Positions 7,300 to 15,698 of a DNA stretch of 64,000 nucleotides are shown here, piece after piece; the first letter of the stretch is position 1; every line of letters starts with the position of its first letter. Below the pieces are notes generated by a model. That model was not told the origin of the DNA. It worked only from the letters and a program-made list of their open reading frames with translations, and made no database searches. The stretch comes from Buttiauxella sp965119215 (GTDB lineage: Bacteria > Pseudomonadota > Gammaproteobacteria > Enterobacterales > Enterobacteriaceae). The stretch is taken from assembly GCA_965119215.1 (NCBI GenBank), contig CBCPKK010000023.1:58636-122635 (forward strand), read 5' to 3'. Both the position numbers and the translations under genes were made by a program.

Positions 7300-7815
7300 A
7301 TGGATTACTTCACCCTCTTTGGGTTACCGGTAGGCTTCGCCCTCAACACTGAGCTGCTGGCTACCCGTTACCAGGAGCTGCAACGCCAGTTCCACCCTGA
7401 TAAATACACCAGCCGCCCTCAGGCGGAGCAACTGCTTGCGGTCCAGCAATCTGCGACCATCAATCAGGCATGGCTTACGCTGCGTCATCCTCTGCCGCGC
7501 GCCGAGTATATCCTCTCTCTCAACGGTTTTGATCTGGCAAATGAACAGCATACCGTGCGCGACACCGCGTTTTTGATGGAACAACTCGACCTGCGCGAAG
7601 AGCTTGATAACATCGAGCACGCCAAAGATAGCGACCGCCTGGAATCCTTTAGTGCCAAAGTGAATGCGATGGTGAAAACCCGCATGGCTTTGATGGTGCA
7701 GCAACTGGATAATCAGGACTGGACGCAGGCGGCAGATACCGTGCGTAAACTGCGTTTTCTCGACAAACTGCGCAGCCAAATAGAACAACTCGAAGAAAAG
7801 CTGCTCGATTTTTAA
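7300..7815 (+). CDS. hscB: Co-chaperone HscB
   Basis: A 171-residue J-domain protein that brings IscU to HscA and stimulates its ATPase. The J-domain covers about residues 1-75 with the HPD motif at 32-34 (FHPDKY); the C-terminal three-helix part binds IscU. It follows iscA after 72 bases and precedes hscA by 13 bases. Confidence 0.97.
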   Translation: MDYFTLFGLPVGFALNTELLATRYQELQRQFHPDKYTSRPQAEQLLAVQQSATINQAWLTLRHPLPRAEYILSLNGFDLANEQHTVRDTAFLMEQLDLREELDNIEHAKDSDRLESFSAKVNAMVKTRMALMVQQLDNQDWTQAADTVRKLRFLDKLRSQIEQLEEKLLDF

Positions 7816-7828
7816 CTGGAAGCTCAAT

Positions 7829-9679
7829 ATGGCGTTATTACAAATTAGTGAGCCGGGCCTGAGTGCGGCACCGCATCAGCGTAAACTTGCTGCGGGTATC
7901 GATTTAGGCACCACCAATTCACTGGTTGCAACAGTTCGTAGCGGGCAAGCCGAAACGCTGCCTGACCATGAAGGGCGTCACCTGTTACCTTCGGTGGTGC
8001 ATTATCAGCAACAAGGCCTGAATGTGGGCTGGGACGCGCGTGCACAAGCTGCACTCGACCCGGCAAACACCATCAGTTCTGTAAAACGCCTGATGGGCCG
8101 TTCGCTTGCTGATATCCAGACGCGCTACCCGCATCTGCCTTACTCGCTCAAAGCGAGTGAAAATGGCCTGCCGATGATCGACACTCCGGCGGGGCTGCTG
8201 AACCCTATTCGTATTTCATCCGACATCCTTAAAACACTTTCCGCTCGCGCTACCGAAGCGCTGGAAGGTGAACTTGATGGCGTGGTGATTACCGTTCCTG
8301 CTTATTTCGACGACGCACAACGTCAGGGCACCAAAGACGCGGCGCGTCTGGCTGGCCTGCATGTTCTGCGCCTGCTCAACGAACCCACTGCCGCAGCAAT
8401 TGCTTACGGCCTGGATTCCGGTAAAGAAGGCGTGATTGCCGTTTACGATTTAGGCGGCGGCACCTTCGATATCTCTATCCTGCGTTTAAGCCGTGGCGTG
8501 TTTGAAGTGCTGGCAACCGGCGGTGATTCTGCGCTGGGCGGCGATGACTTCGACCACCTGCTGGCTGACTGGCTGCGTGAACAAGCAGGCGTTGCCGATC
8601 GCAGCGACGACCGCATTCAGCGTCAGTTACTCGACGCCGCTATTAGCGCGAAAATCGCTCTGAGCGATGCCGAAACCGCAAGCGTTGAAGTTGCTGGCTG
8701 GAAAGGTTCGGTGACTCGCGAACAGTTCAACGAACTGATTGCTGCTTTGGTTAAACGTACTTTGCTGTCTTGCCGTCGTGCATTGAAAGATGCCGGTGTG
8801 GAAGCGAGTGAAGTGCTGGAAGTCGTGATGGTTGGCGGCTCAACCCGCGTGCCATTAGTGCGTGAGCGTGTTGGCGAATTCTTTGGCCGCACGCCGCTGA
8901 CGACCATCGACCCGGATAGAGTAGTCGCTATTGGCGCGGCGATTCAGGCCGATATTCTGGTGGGTAATAAACCGGACAGCGAAATGCTGCTGCTGGATGT
9001 TATCCCGCTGTCGCTTGGTCTCGAAACCATGGGCGGCCTGGTCGAAAAAGTCATTCCACGTAATACCACTATTCCGGTAGCGCGTGCGCAGGACTTCACC
9101 ACCTTTAAAGACGGTCAAACCGCGATGGCGATTCATGTCATGCAGGGCGAGCGCGAACTGGTACAAGATTGTCGTTCACTGGCGCGCTTTTCGCTGCGTG
9201 GTATTCCGGCAATGCCAGCGGGTGGCGCACATATTCGTGTCACCTTCCAGGTCGATGCCGATGGCCTGCTAAGCGTGACCGCGATGGAAAAATCCACCGG
9301 AGTGGAAGCATCCATTCAGGTGAAACCTTCTTATGGCCTGAGCGACGGTGAAATTGCCTCGATGATTCAGGATTCCATGAGTTATGCCGAGCATGATGTG
9401 AAAGCACGCATGCTTGCAGAGCAAAAAGTTGATGCAGCTCGCGTGCTGGAAAGCCTGCAAGGTGCATTGGCGACAGATGCTGCGCTATTAAGCGCCGCTG
9501 AACGTGCGGAAATTGACTCAGCAATGGTAGCGTTAAGCGCTGCTAGCGCGGGCGATGACACCGACGCAATTGAACAAGCCATTAAAAACGTAGACAAACA
9601 AACCCAGGATTTCGCCGCACGTCGTATGGATCAATCAATCCGTAAGGCGCTGAAAGGCCACTCCGTGGACGAGGTTTAA
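7829..9679 (+). CDS. hscA: Hsp70-type chaperone HscA for Fe-S cluster transfer
   Basis: A 616-residue Hsp70 paralogue specialised for IscU. The ATPase domain opens with GIDLGTTNSLVATV near residue 23 and includes YFDDAQRQGTKDAARLAG, LNEPTAAAIAYGLD and VYDLGGGTFDIS; the substrate domain follows from about residue 390 and ends with a helical lid. Length equals E. coli HscA. fdx follows after one base. Confidence 0.97.
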   Translation: MALLQISEPGLSAAPHQRKLAAGIDLGTTNSLVATVRSGQAETLPDHEGRHLLPSVVHYQQQGLNVGWDARAQAALDPANTISSVKRLMGRSLADIQTRYPHLPYSLKASENGLPMIDTPAGLLNPIRISSDILKTLSARATEALEGELDGVVITVPAYFDDAQRQGTKDAARLAGLHVLRLLNEPTAAAIAYGLDSGKEGVIAVYDLGGGTFDISILRLSRGVFEVLATGGDSALGGDDFDHLLADWLREQAGVADRSDDRIQRQLLDAAISAKIALSDAETASVEVAGWKGSVTREQFNELIAALVKRTLLSCRRALKDAGVEASEVLEVVMVGGSTRVPLVRERVGEFFGRTPLTTIDPDRVVAIGAAIQADILVGNKPDSEMLLLDVIPLSLGLETMGGLVEKVIPRNTTIPVARAQDFTTFKDGQTAMAIHVMQGERELVQDCRSLARFSLRGIPAMPAGGAHIRVTFQVDADGLLSVTAMEKSTGVEASIQVKPSYGLSDGEIASMIQDSMSYAEHDVKARMLAEQKVDAARVLESLQGALATDAALLSAAERAEIDSAMVALSAASAGDDTDAIEQAIKNVDKQTQDFAARRMDQSIRKALKGHSVDEV

Positions 9680-9680
9680 C

Positions 9681-10016
9681 ATGCCAAAGATTGTTTTTCT
9701 GCCTCATCAGGATTTGTGTCCAGATGGCGCAGTTTTGGAAGCGAATGTCGGTGAAACCATTCTTGATGTTGCTTTGCGCAACGGTATCGAGATTGAACAC
9801 GCCTGTGAAAAATCCTGTGCTTGCACCACTTGCCACTGTGTTGTGCGTGAAGGTTTCGACTCTCTTGCTGAAAGCACGGAAGACGAAGACGACATGCTGG
9901 ACAAAGCCTGGGGTCTGGAGCCTGAAAGCCGTTTAAGCTGCCAGGCACGTGTCACTGATGAAGACCTGGTTGTTGAAATGCCACGTTACACCATCAACCA
10001 CGCGCGCGAACACTAA
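9681..10016 (+). CDS. fdx: Adrenodoxin-type [2Fe-2S] ferredoxin
   Basis: A 111-residue ferredoxin thought to supply electrons for cluster assembly by IscS/IscU. The ligand cysteines C42, C48, C51 (in the ACEKSCACTTCHC segment) and C87 (LSCQAR) are present. The start codon follows the hscA stop almost directly and the next gene begins ten bases after its stop, so all three are one transcription unit. Confidence 0.97.
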   Translation: MPKIVFLPHQDLCPDGAVLEANVGETILDVALRNGIEIEHACEKSCACTTCHCVVREGFDSLAESTEDEDDMLDKAWGLEPESRLSCQARVTDEDLVVEMPRYTINHAREH

Positions 10017-10026
10017 GGAGCCGCTA

Positions 10027-10227
10027 ATGGGACTGAAATGGACCGATAGCCGCGAAATTGGTGAAGCTCTGTATGACAGCCGCCCGGATCTCGATCCTAA
10101 AACGGTGCGTTTTACCGATCTACACCAGTGGGTGTGTGAGCTCGAAGAGTTTGACGATGAGCCAAACGCATCCAATGAAAAAATTCTGGAAGCGATTCTG
10201 TTAGTCTGGTTAGATGAAGCAGAATAG
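10027..10227 (+). CDS. iscX: Fe-S assembly adaptor IscX (YfhJ)
   Basis: A small acidic 66-residue protein that binds IscS and modulates desulfurase activity, possibly as an iron sensor or donor. Start ATG 10027 follows the Shine-Dalgarno-like AAGGAG after fdx; an in-frame start further upstream inside fdx is not credible. The sequence MGLKWTDSREIGEALYDSRP and its acidic C-terminus match E. coli IscX. It ends the isc operon. Confidence 0.96.
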   Translation: MGLKWTDSREIGEALYDSRPDLDPKTVRFTDLHQWVCELEEFDDEPNASNEKILEAILLVWLDEAE

Positions 10228-10236
10228 TTAGAAAGG

Positions 10237-10259
10237 GGCTGCCTTAGGCAGCCTTTTTT
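10237..10259 (+). terminator. Intrinsic terminator after iscX
   Basis: GGCTGCC TTA GGCAGCC forms a 7-bp stem with a triloop followed by six T residues, directly after the iscX stop. It closes the isc operon, so pepB probably uses its own promoter or readthrough. Confidence 0.85.
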
Positions 10260-10285
10260 ACATGTGCTGGATAAAGGAAAATAAA

Positions 10286-11572
10286 ATGACAGAAGCCATG
10301 AAAATTACGCTTTCCACCGCGCCTGCCGATGCGCGTTGGGGTGAAAAAGCCGCTTATAGCATTAACGATGAAGGTATTACCCTGCATCTGACAGGTAAAG
10401 ACGACCTGGGTCTGATCCAGCGTGCCGCTCGCAAAATTGACGGGCAAGGCCTGAAACACGTTCAACTGGCAGGCGAAGGCTGGGATGTAGAAAAAAGCTG
10501 GGCATTCTGGCAGGGTTACCGTGCACCGAAAGGCACGCGCAAAGTCGACTGGGCGCAGTTGGGTGAAGCAGAGCAAAAAGAACTGAATAACCGCCTGAAA
10601 ATCATCGACTGGGTACGCCACACCATTAACACGCCAGCCGAAGAATTGGGCCCTGAGCAACTCGCTTCACGCGCTGTTGACCTGCTGTGCGATGTTGCGT
10701 GCGATAACGTTTCATACCGCATCACCAAAGGTGAAGATCTGCGCGAGCAGAACTACATGGGTATCCACACTGTTGGCCGTGGTTCTGAGCGCCCACCAGT
10801 ATTATTGGCACTGGATTACAACCCAACGGGTAACCCAGAAGCACCTGTTTATGCTTGTCTGGTCGGCAAAGGCATCACCTTCGATTCCGGCGGCTACAGC
10901 ATGAAACAAAGCGCGTTCATGGACTCGATGAAGTCCGATATGGGCGGCGCGGCAACCATTACCGGTGCGCTGGCATTTGCTATCGCTCGTGGTCTGGATA
11001 AGCGCGTGAAACTGTTCCTGTGCTGCGCAGACAACCTGGTCAGCGGCAACGCCTTTAAACTGGGCGACATCATCAAATACCGCAACGGTAAAACCGTTGA
11101 GGTCATGAACACCGACGCAGAAGGCCGTCTGGTTCTGGCTGATGGCCTGATTGACGCCTGCGCGCAAAAACCAGAGCTTATCATCGACTGTGCAACGCTA
11201 ACGGGTGCAGCGAAAACAGCATTGGGTAACGATTACCACGCGCTGTTCAGCTTTGACGATCAACTGGTCAACCGTTTGATGGCGAGTGCTGCGGAAGAAA
11301 ACGAACCTTTCTGGCGCTTGCCGCTAGCTGAATTCCATCGCAACCAGTTGCCATCGAACTTCGCCGAGCTGAACAATACTTCTAATGCCTCTTTCCCTGC
11401 GGGAGCGAGCACGGCGGCAGGCTTCTTGTCTCACTTCGTGGAAAACTATCACCAGGGTTGGCTGCACATTGACTGCTCCGCAACGTATCGCAAAGGTGCG
11501 GTTGATCAATGGTCTGCGGGCGCAACCGGCATTGGCGTGCGTGCTATTGCTAATTTGTTGACTGGCAAGTAA
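10286..11572 (+). CDS. pepB: Aminopeptidase B (leucyl aminopeptidase family M17)
   Basis: A 428-residue cytosolic M17 metallopeptidase removing N-terminal residues from peptides, including Cys-Gly. The C-terminal catalytic half shows the family signature NTDAEGRLVLADGL and metal-binding GKGITFDSGGYSMK. The start MTEAMKITLS at 10286 matches E. coli and is preceded by AAGGAAA; an in-frame ATG at 10262 lies in the tail of the iscX terminator and is unlikely. Confidence 0.95.
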   Translation: MTEAMKITLSTAPADARWGEKAAYSINDEGITLHLTGKDDLGLIQRAARKIDGQGLKHVQLAGEGWDVEKSWAFWQGYRAPKGTRKVDWAQLGEAEQKELNNRLKIIDWVRHTINTPAEELGPEQLASRAVDLLCDVACDNVSYRITKGEDLREQNYMGIHTVGRGSERPPVLLALDYNPTGNPEAPVYACLVGKGITFDSGGYSMKQSAFMDSMKSDMGGAATITGALAFAIARGLDKRVKLFLCCADNLVSGNAFKLGDIIKYRNGKTVEVMNTDAEGRLVLADGLIDACAQKPELIIDCATLTGAAKTALGNDYHALFSFDDQLVNRLMASAAEENEPFWRLPLAEFHRNQLPSNFAELNNTSNASFPAGASTAAGFLSHFVENYHQGWLHIDCSATYRKGAVDQWSAGATGIGVRAIANLLTGK

Positions 11573-11585
11573 CTCACTCGTTTCG

Positions 11586-11735
11586 CCCTCACCCCGGCCC
11601 TCTCCCGCAGGAGAGGGGGAAAACCGGTCAATCCCTCTCCCTTTGGATAGAGGAAAACCGGTCAATTCCCTCTCCCTTTGGATAGGGGAAAACCGTACAG
11701 TCCCCTCTCCCTTTGGGAGAGGGCTAGGGTGAGGG
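11586..11735. repeat. Inverted-end intergenic repeat with four 35-bp units
   Basis: In the pepB-sseB spacer the core CCCTCTCCC recurs at 11598, 11633, 11668 and 11703, exactly 35 bp apart. The inner units share GGAAAACCGGTCAAT-type tails. The array is bounded by arms CCCTCACCCCGGCCC (from 11586) and GGGCTAGGGTGAGGG (to 11735), which are near-perfect reverse complements over about 21 bp. It resembles the 2487-2663 element and the single hairpins at 12556-12590 and 53152-53185. Confidence 0.88.
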
Positions 11736-11768
11736 TTGTTTATCCCATGGACTTATCCCGGAACCACA

Positions 11769-12545
11769 ATGTCTGAAGCAAAAAACGAACTCGAAACCCT
11801 GCTAGAACAGGCGGCGACTGAACCCGCCCATCGTCCGGCATTCTTCCGCGTGCTGCTGGAATCTACCGTATGGGTACCGGGCGAAGCACCAGAAGGTGAA
11901 GCGATTGACCCGGACAGCTCAGTCGAATTACAGCACTGGGAAAAAGATGATGGCACATCCGTCATCCCGTTCTTCACTTCCCTGGAAGCGCTACAGCAAG
12001 CGATTGATCACGAACAGGCATTTGTCGTGATGCCGGTACGCACACTGTTTGAAATGACGCAGGGCGCATCACTCTTCCTGAATGCGAAATTGCCAACAGG
12101 CAAAGAATTTACGCCGCGTGAAATCACCCATTTAATCAGTGATGAAAGCGATCCATTAACCCAGCAAGAAGTGCTGGATGGCGGGACTTCATTACTGCTT
12201 TCCGAAGTCGCTGAACCCCCTGCGCAAATGGTTGATTCACTGACTACGCTGTTTAAAAACCTGAAAACCGTCAAGCGTGCTTTCATCTGTTCTATCAAAG
12301 AACATGCGGACGAACAGCCGAACCTGCTGATTGGTATTGAAGCCGAAGGGGATATCGATGCGATTATTCGCCAGGCGGGAAGCGTTGCTACCGATACGTT
12401 ACCGGGTGATGAGCCGGTAGATATTTGCCAGATTGTGGAAGGCGAGAAGGGCATCAGCCACTTCATGATGGCGCATATTACGCCATTCTATGAGCGCCGC
12501 TGGGGAAGCTTCCTGCGCGATTTTAAAACCAATCGTATTATCTGA
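11769..12545 (+). CDS. sseB: SseB family protein (enhanced serine sensitivity)
   Basis: A 258-residue protein whose E. coli counterpart is linked to serine sensitivity when altered; the biochemical role is unknown. It matches E. coli SseB over the whole length, including HRPAFFR.LLESTVWVPG near the start, the central LFLNAKLPTGKEF and the C-terminal FYERRWG.FLRDFK. ATG 11769 gives the family's standard length; an in-frame upstream ATG at 11736 sits at the edge of the repeat and is not favoured. It is convergent with the rpiR-type gene. Confidence 0.94.
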   Translation: MSEAKNELETLLEQAATEPAHRPAFFRVLLESTVWVPGEAPEGEAIDPDSSVELQHWEKDDGTSVIPFFTSLEALQQAIDHEQAFVVMPVRTLFEMTQGASLFLNAKLPTGKEFTPREITHLISDESDPLTQQEVLDGGTSLLLSEVAEPPAQMVDSLTTLFKNLKTVKRAFICSIKEHADEQPNLLIGIEAEGDIDAIIRQAGSVATDTLPGDEPVDICQIVEGEKGISHFMMAHITPFYERRWGSFLRDFKTNRII

Positions 12546-12555
12546 TTCCGATTTT

Positions 12556-12590
12556 CTCCCTCGCCCTTTGGGAGAGGGCTGGGGTGAGGG
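12556..12590. repeat. Short hairpin member of the CCCTC/GAGGG intergenic repeat family
   Basis: CTCCCTCGCCCTTTGGGAGAG folds on itself and is followed by GGCTGGGGTGAGGG, the same right arm as in the 11586-11735 element but without internal units. It lies between the convergent ends of sseB and the rpiR-type gene and may act in 3'-end formation. Confidence 0.6.
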
Positions 12591-12596
12591 GCAAAG

Positions 12597-13370
12597 CTAG
12601 CTTGTCGCCTGCAACAGCAATAAATCAATCAGCATCACCAGATTCGACTCAAACGACGTAATCCCTGCGGCTTCGGCCGCAAAATGAATCGCCTCGTCAT
12701 ACAGGGGGAAATGCACATCCGCCAGTTCAGACAAACTGTTTGGTGAAGCCCGTGTAAACGCCACAATCGACATCCCCACGTTCTGCGCTATCCGCGCTTT
12801 ATCCAGCACCTGCTCCGTTTCACCGCTGCGTGAAATAGCGATAAAAACCTGATACTTCGACGCGTTGCTCAGGAAGATGCCACGGCTGTCGCCCGGCCCT
12901 GAAATAAACGCGGTTTTGCCCAACACCTGGAGTTTCTTGGTCAGGTATTCGGCAAACAGGTAGGAAAACCCCGCGCCGTACAAAAAGAAACTCTCTTTCT
13001 CGCGCAGCAGTGTTGCGAACTCCGCCATCAATTCGGGCGTGACCCAACGGAAAGTTTGCCGATAATTATCCACAAACTGGTCGAATAACATCGGCAGCGT
13101 GGCGGCTGGTAATACGGGCTGATTGGCAATATGCGGCGTGCTGGAAAGCAGTTGCTTGCAGTGCCAGATAAATTCACTGTAGCCACTAAATCCGAGCTTA
13201 TGGCACAGCCGCATAATGGTCGCGCTGGAGACAAACGTCACCTGAGCAAGCTCGCGAACCGTGATGTTACCGACCAACAACGGGTGGTTTGTCAGGTGCG
13301 AGAGAACGCGGTACTCAGCGCGGGTTAATGATTCCCCGCGCTCAAGCAGCCCTACCAGTCGGTTATCCAT
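12597..13370 (-). CDS. MurR/RpiR family transcriptional regulator (GlvR-like)
   Basis: A 257-residue protein with an N-terminal HTH_6 domain (about 1-77; VRELAQVTFVSSATIMRLCHKLGFSGY) and a C-terminal SIS phosphosugar-binding domain (about 105-250; FFLYGAGFSYLFAEYL, ISRSGETEQVLDKA). Such regulators respond to phosphorylated sugars. Its start ATG overlaps the sseA stop by one base (TAATG), so it is translated from the same message. Two genes upstream, on the far side of sseA, are an alpha-glucoside PTS permease and 6-phospho-alpha-glucosidase, which suggests it controls them, as GlvR-type proteins do. E. coli lacks a gene in this slot between sseB and sseA. Confidence 0.85.
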   Translation of the reverse strand: MDNRLVGLLERGESLTRAEYRVLSHLTNHPLLVGNITVRELAQVTFVSSATIMRLCHKLGFSGYSEFIWHCKQLLSSTPHIANQPVLPAATLPMLFDQFVDNYRQTFRWVTPELMAEFATLLREKESFFLYGAGFSYLFAEYLTKKLQVLGKTAFISGPGDSRGIFLSNASKYQVFIAISRSGETEQVLDKARIAQNVGMSIVAFTRASPNSLSELADVHFPLYDEAIHFAAEAAGITSFESNLVMLIDLLLLQATS

Positions 13371-14224
13371 TACTGGGATAGGGCAGGTTCGACAGGTAAA
13401 TCAGGCCGAGCGCCCCATTCACTCCAGGAACCGTCGTACAGCGAAACGCCGTTGACGCCAAGCGTGGTTAGCGCAAGCACGACAACCGCCGCCGTTACAC
13501 CAGAACCGCAGCTTGCGATGATAGGCTTATCAAAACTGACGCCCTGGCGAGTGAATATTTCATTCAGTTCATCGGTGGTTTTCAACTGGCCATTTTCCAC
13601 CAAATCGTTCCACGGCACGTTCAAGGCTCCGGGAATATGCCCACGCCTTAAACCTGGGCGCGGTTCATCAGCCTGTGCGTTAAAGCGTGGAGCAGGGCGA
13701 GCATCAACAATCTGCGCGGTGCCTTCATGGCTAACCAACAGAACATCAGTCAGACGCTTGATAACCATTGGGTCGAAATTCACCTCGAACTCACCTTCCG
13801 GCAACTCCACATCCCCTTGCTGTAGAGGGTATTCTTCGCGCTGCCAGTCAGCCAAACCACCCGCCAGAATCGACACGTTTTCGACGCCAAATGTGCGCAG
13901 CATCCACCATGCTCGAGGGGCAGAGAACAGATTACCTTCATCGTAAACAACTAAGTGTTTGTCGTGGCTAATGCCTAATTCACGCATAGCGACAGCAAAG
14001 GCTTCCGCTCTCGGCATCATGTGTGGCAAAGGACTGGTGCTCTCGGAAAGGGCTTCTATATCGAAAAATACCGCACCAGGCAGATGGCCCGCGCGGTATT
14101 CGGCTTGCATATCACGTAAATGTTCCTGACCGGCGGGGGCCATGCGAGCATCAATAATCTGGATATTCGCATCATTAATATGTTCTGCGAGCCAGTCGCC
14201 CGCGACGAAGAAAGAGGTGGACAT
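13370..14224 (-). CDS. sseA: 3-mercaptopyruvate sulfurtransferase SseA
   Basis: A 284-residue two-domain rhodanese-fold enzyme that transfers sulfur from 3-mercaptopyruvate to thiophilic acceptors. The N-terminal rhodanese domain carries HLPGAVFFDIEAL, and the C-terminal active-site loop is SCGSGVTAA with the catalytic cysteine. ATG 14224 is chosen because GGAGG lies seven bases upstream and MSTSFFVAGDWLAEHI aligns with E. coli MSTTWFVGADWL; an in-frame upstream extension to 14287 is not needed. It is the only core gene inside an otherwise accessory sugar cluster on this strand. Confidence 0.96.
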   Translation of the reverse strand: MSTSFFVAGDWLAEHINDANIQIIDARMAPAGQEHLRDMQAEYRAGHLPGAVFFDIEALSESTSPLPHMMPRAEAFAVAMRELGISHDKHLVVYDEGNLFSAPRAWWMLRTFGVENVSILAGGLADWQREEYPLQQGDVELPEGEFEVNFDPMVIKRLTDVLLVSHEGTAQIVDARPAPRFNAQADEPRPGLRRGHIPGALNVPWNDLVENGQLKTTDELNEIFTRQGVSFDKPIIASCGSGVTAAVVVLALTTLGVNGVSLYDGSWSEWGARPDLPVEPALSQ

Positions 14225-14255
14225 GGTTGCCTCCGAATGATTATTCACTATCGGA

Positions 14256-14283
14256 TTGTCGGTGTTTTTCACCCAACCGACAA
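14256..14283 (-). promoter_or_regulatory. Leader hairpin between the glucosidase gene and sseA
   Basis: TTGTCGGT and ACCGACAA form a perfect 8-bp stem with a 12-base loop in the 95-base spacer upstream of sseA. There is no T-run after it on the minus strand, so a plain terminator is unlikely; a processing or attenuation structure is possible. Confidence 0.35.
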
Positions 14284-14319
14284 GCAAGCATATCCACCGC
14301 TGCGAGGTGTGCCGTAAAT

Positions 14320-15687
14320 TTAAATTTTTACCGCTTCACCTTCTTTCCACGCCTGTTGAAGCTGTGGCCAGTAATCACGGTTGGCTTCAATCATATCGTC
14401 AAGAATCGCTTTCGCATGCTGCATGGTTGGCACGGTGCGGTTCAGCGTAAACGCCTGCAATGCTTTTTCGTAACTGCCTTCAATGGTCGCTTCAACCAGC
14501 AATTGTTCAGAGGCTAATTGCTGCATCAACAAAGTCTGGTGGAAAAGGGAAACTGCTCCCATACGCACTGGTTCCGGCCCTTCGGAAGTGATATAGGCAG
14601 GGACTTCAACCATCGCGTCATACGGCAGGTTGGCAATCGCTCCTTTGTTTTCAACAATCACCAAATGGCGTTGGCGCAAATCAAAGGCCAGCGAACAGGC
14701 GACATCAACAATAAAGGCACCGTGTACGCCGACATGGAATGCATCCGGCAAAATGCCGGTTTTTTTGTATTCATCCGCTGCTGCAAACAGCTTCTTCTCA
14801 CGACCGTCCATCACTTCATTGGCGCGGGTGTAGTCAGGGTTTTGATGCTCCACTATTTCATTGGGCATCAAGTAATATTGCAAATACGGATTCGGCAGGT
14901 ATTCCGGGAAATTATCCATAATCGGCTTGATGTTGCGCCAGGTTTTCACCCATGACGGATCGGAATGCTGCGGATCGGTTTGCGCGGCGTCTTCGGTTAA
15001 CAGGCCAAATTTCGCAATATGGCGGCGTAATTCTGGCAGGCGATCTTCCCCATCCACCAACACTCGAGTAAACCAGCCAAAATGGTTGAGGCCAAAATAA
15101 TCGACCTCCAGCTTGTGGCGGTCAACGCCAAGAATGGCACCCATATTGCGCATCGCAGCCACTGGCATATCGCAAATATTCAACACGCGAGCTTTCGGAC
15201 GTAAACGACGCACACCTTCGGCGACAATCGCTGCTGGGTTTGAATAATTAACAATCCACGCTTTTTGATGCGCATAGCGCTCAACAAAATCACACAGCTC
15301 GACCATCGGTAAAATGGTGCGCAGGCCATACGCCAGTCCGCCTGGCCCACAAGTTTCTTGCCCGACAACACCGTGACGTAGTGGGATTTTTTCGTCCTGT
15401 TCACGCATCTTATACTGGCCGACACGCATCTGAGCGAAGACGAAATGTGCGCCGCTAAAGGCCACTTCCGGGTCAGTGGTAACGGTAAATTTGATACTTT
15501 GGCTATGGTCACGAATCACTTTTTCAACCACCGGAGCAATCACCGACTGGCGCGCGCCATCGATATCGTAGAGGCGAATTTCAGCTAGTGGAAAATCTGC
15601 CAGGCGAACCATCAGGCTTTTAACAATGCCCGGCGTGTAAGTGCTACCGCCACCGGCAATGGACAAAATAAATGGGGGTTTAAACAT
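14320..15687 (-). CDS. GH4 6-phospho-alpha-glucosidase (GlvA/AglB-like)
   Basis: A 455-residue NAD- and Mn-dependent glycosidase of family 4, hydrolysing 6-phospho-alpha-glucosides (such as maltose 6-phosphate or phosphorylated sucrose isomers) to glucose 6-phosphate. The N-terminal nucleotide site reads SIAGGGSTYTPGIVKSL; NYSNPAAIV follows. The specificity motif is CDMP (in LNICDMPVAA), which marks alpha-glucosidases of GH4, whereas beta enzymes carry CNVP. The downstream GLNHFGW supplies the metal-binding histidine. It follows the PTS permease gene by 11 bases, clearly one operon. The natural substrate is not determined. Confidence 0.9.
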   Translation of the reverse strand: MFKPPFILSIAGGGSTYTPGIVKSLMVRLADFPLAEIRLYDIDGARQSVIAPVVEKVIRDHSQSIKFTVTTDPEVAFSGAHFVFAQMRVGQYKMREQDEKIPLRHGVVGQETCGPGGLAYGLRTILPMVELCDFVERYAHQKAWIVNYSNPAAIVAEGVRRLRPKARVLNICDMPVAAMRNMGAILGVDRHKLEVDYFGLNHFGWFTRVLVDGEDRLPELRRHIAKFGLLTEDAAQTDPQHSDPSWVKTWRNIKPIMDNFPEYLPNPYLQYYLMPNEIVEHQNPDYTRANEVMDGREKKLFAAADEYKKTGILPDAFHVGVHGAFIVDVACSLAFDLRQRHLVIVENKGAIANLPYDAMVEVPAYITSEGPEPVRMGAVSLFHQTLLMQQLASEQLLVEATIEGSYEKALQAFTLNRTVPTMQHAKAILDDMIEANRDYWPQLQQAWKEGEAVKI

Positions 15688-15698
15688 CTTTGACTCCT

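Noticed and set aside
11598..11735. Possible CRISPR array from the 35-bp periodicity
   Set aside because: The whole 35-bp unit is repeated, including the part that would be a spacer; no cas genes are present.
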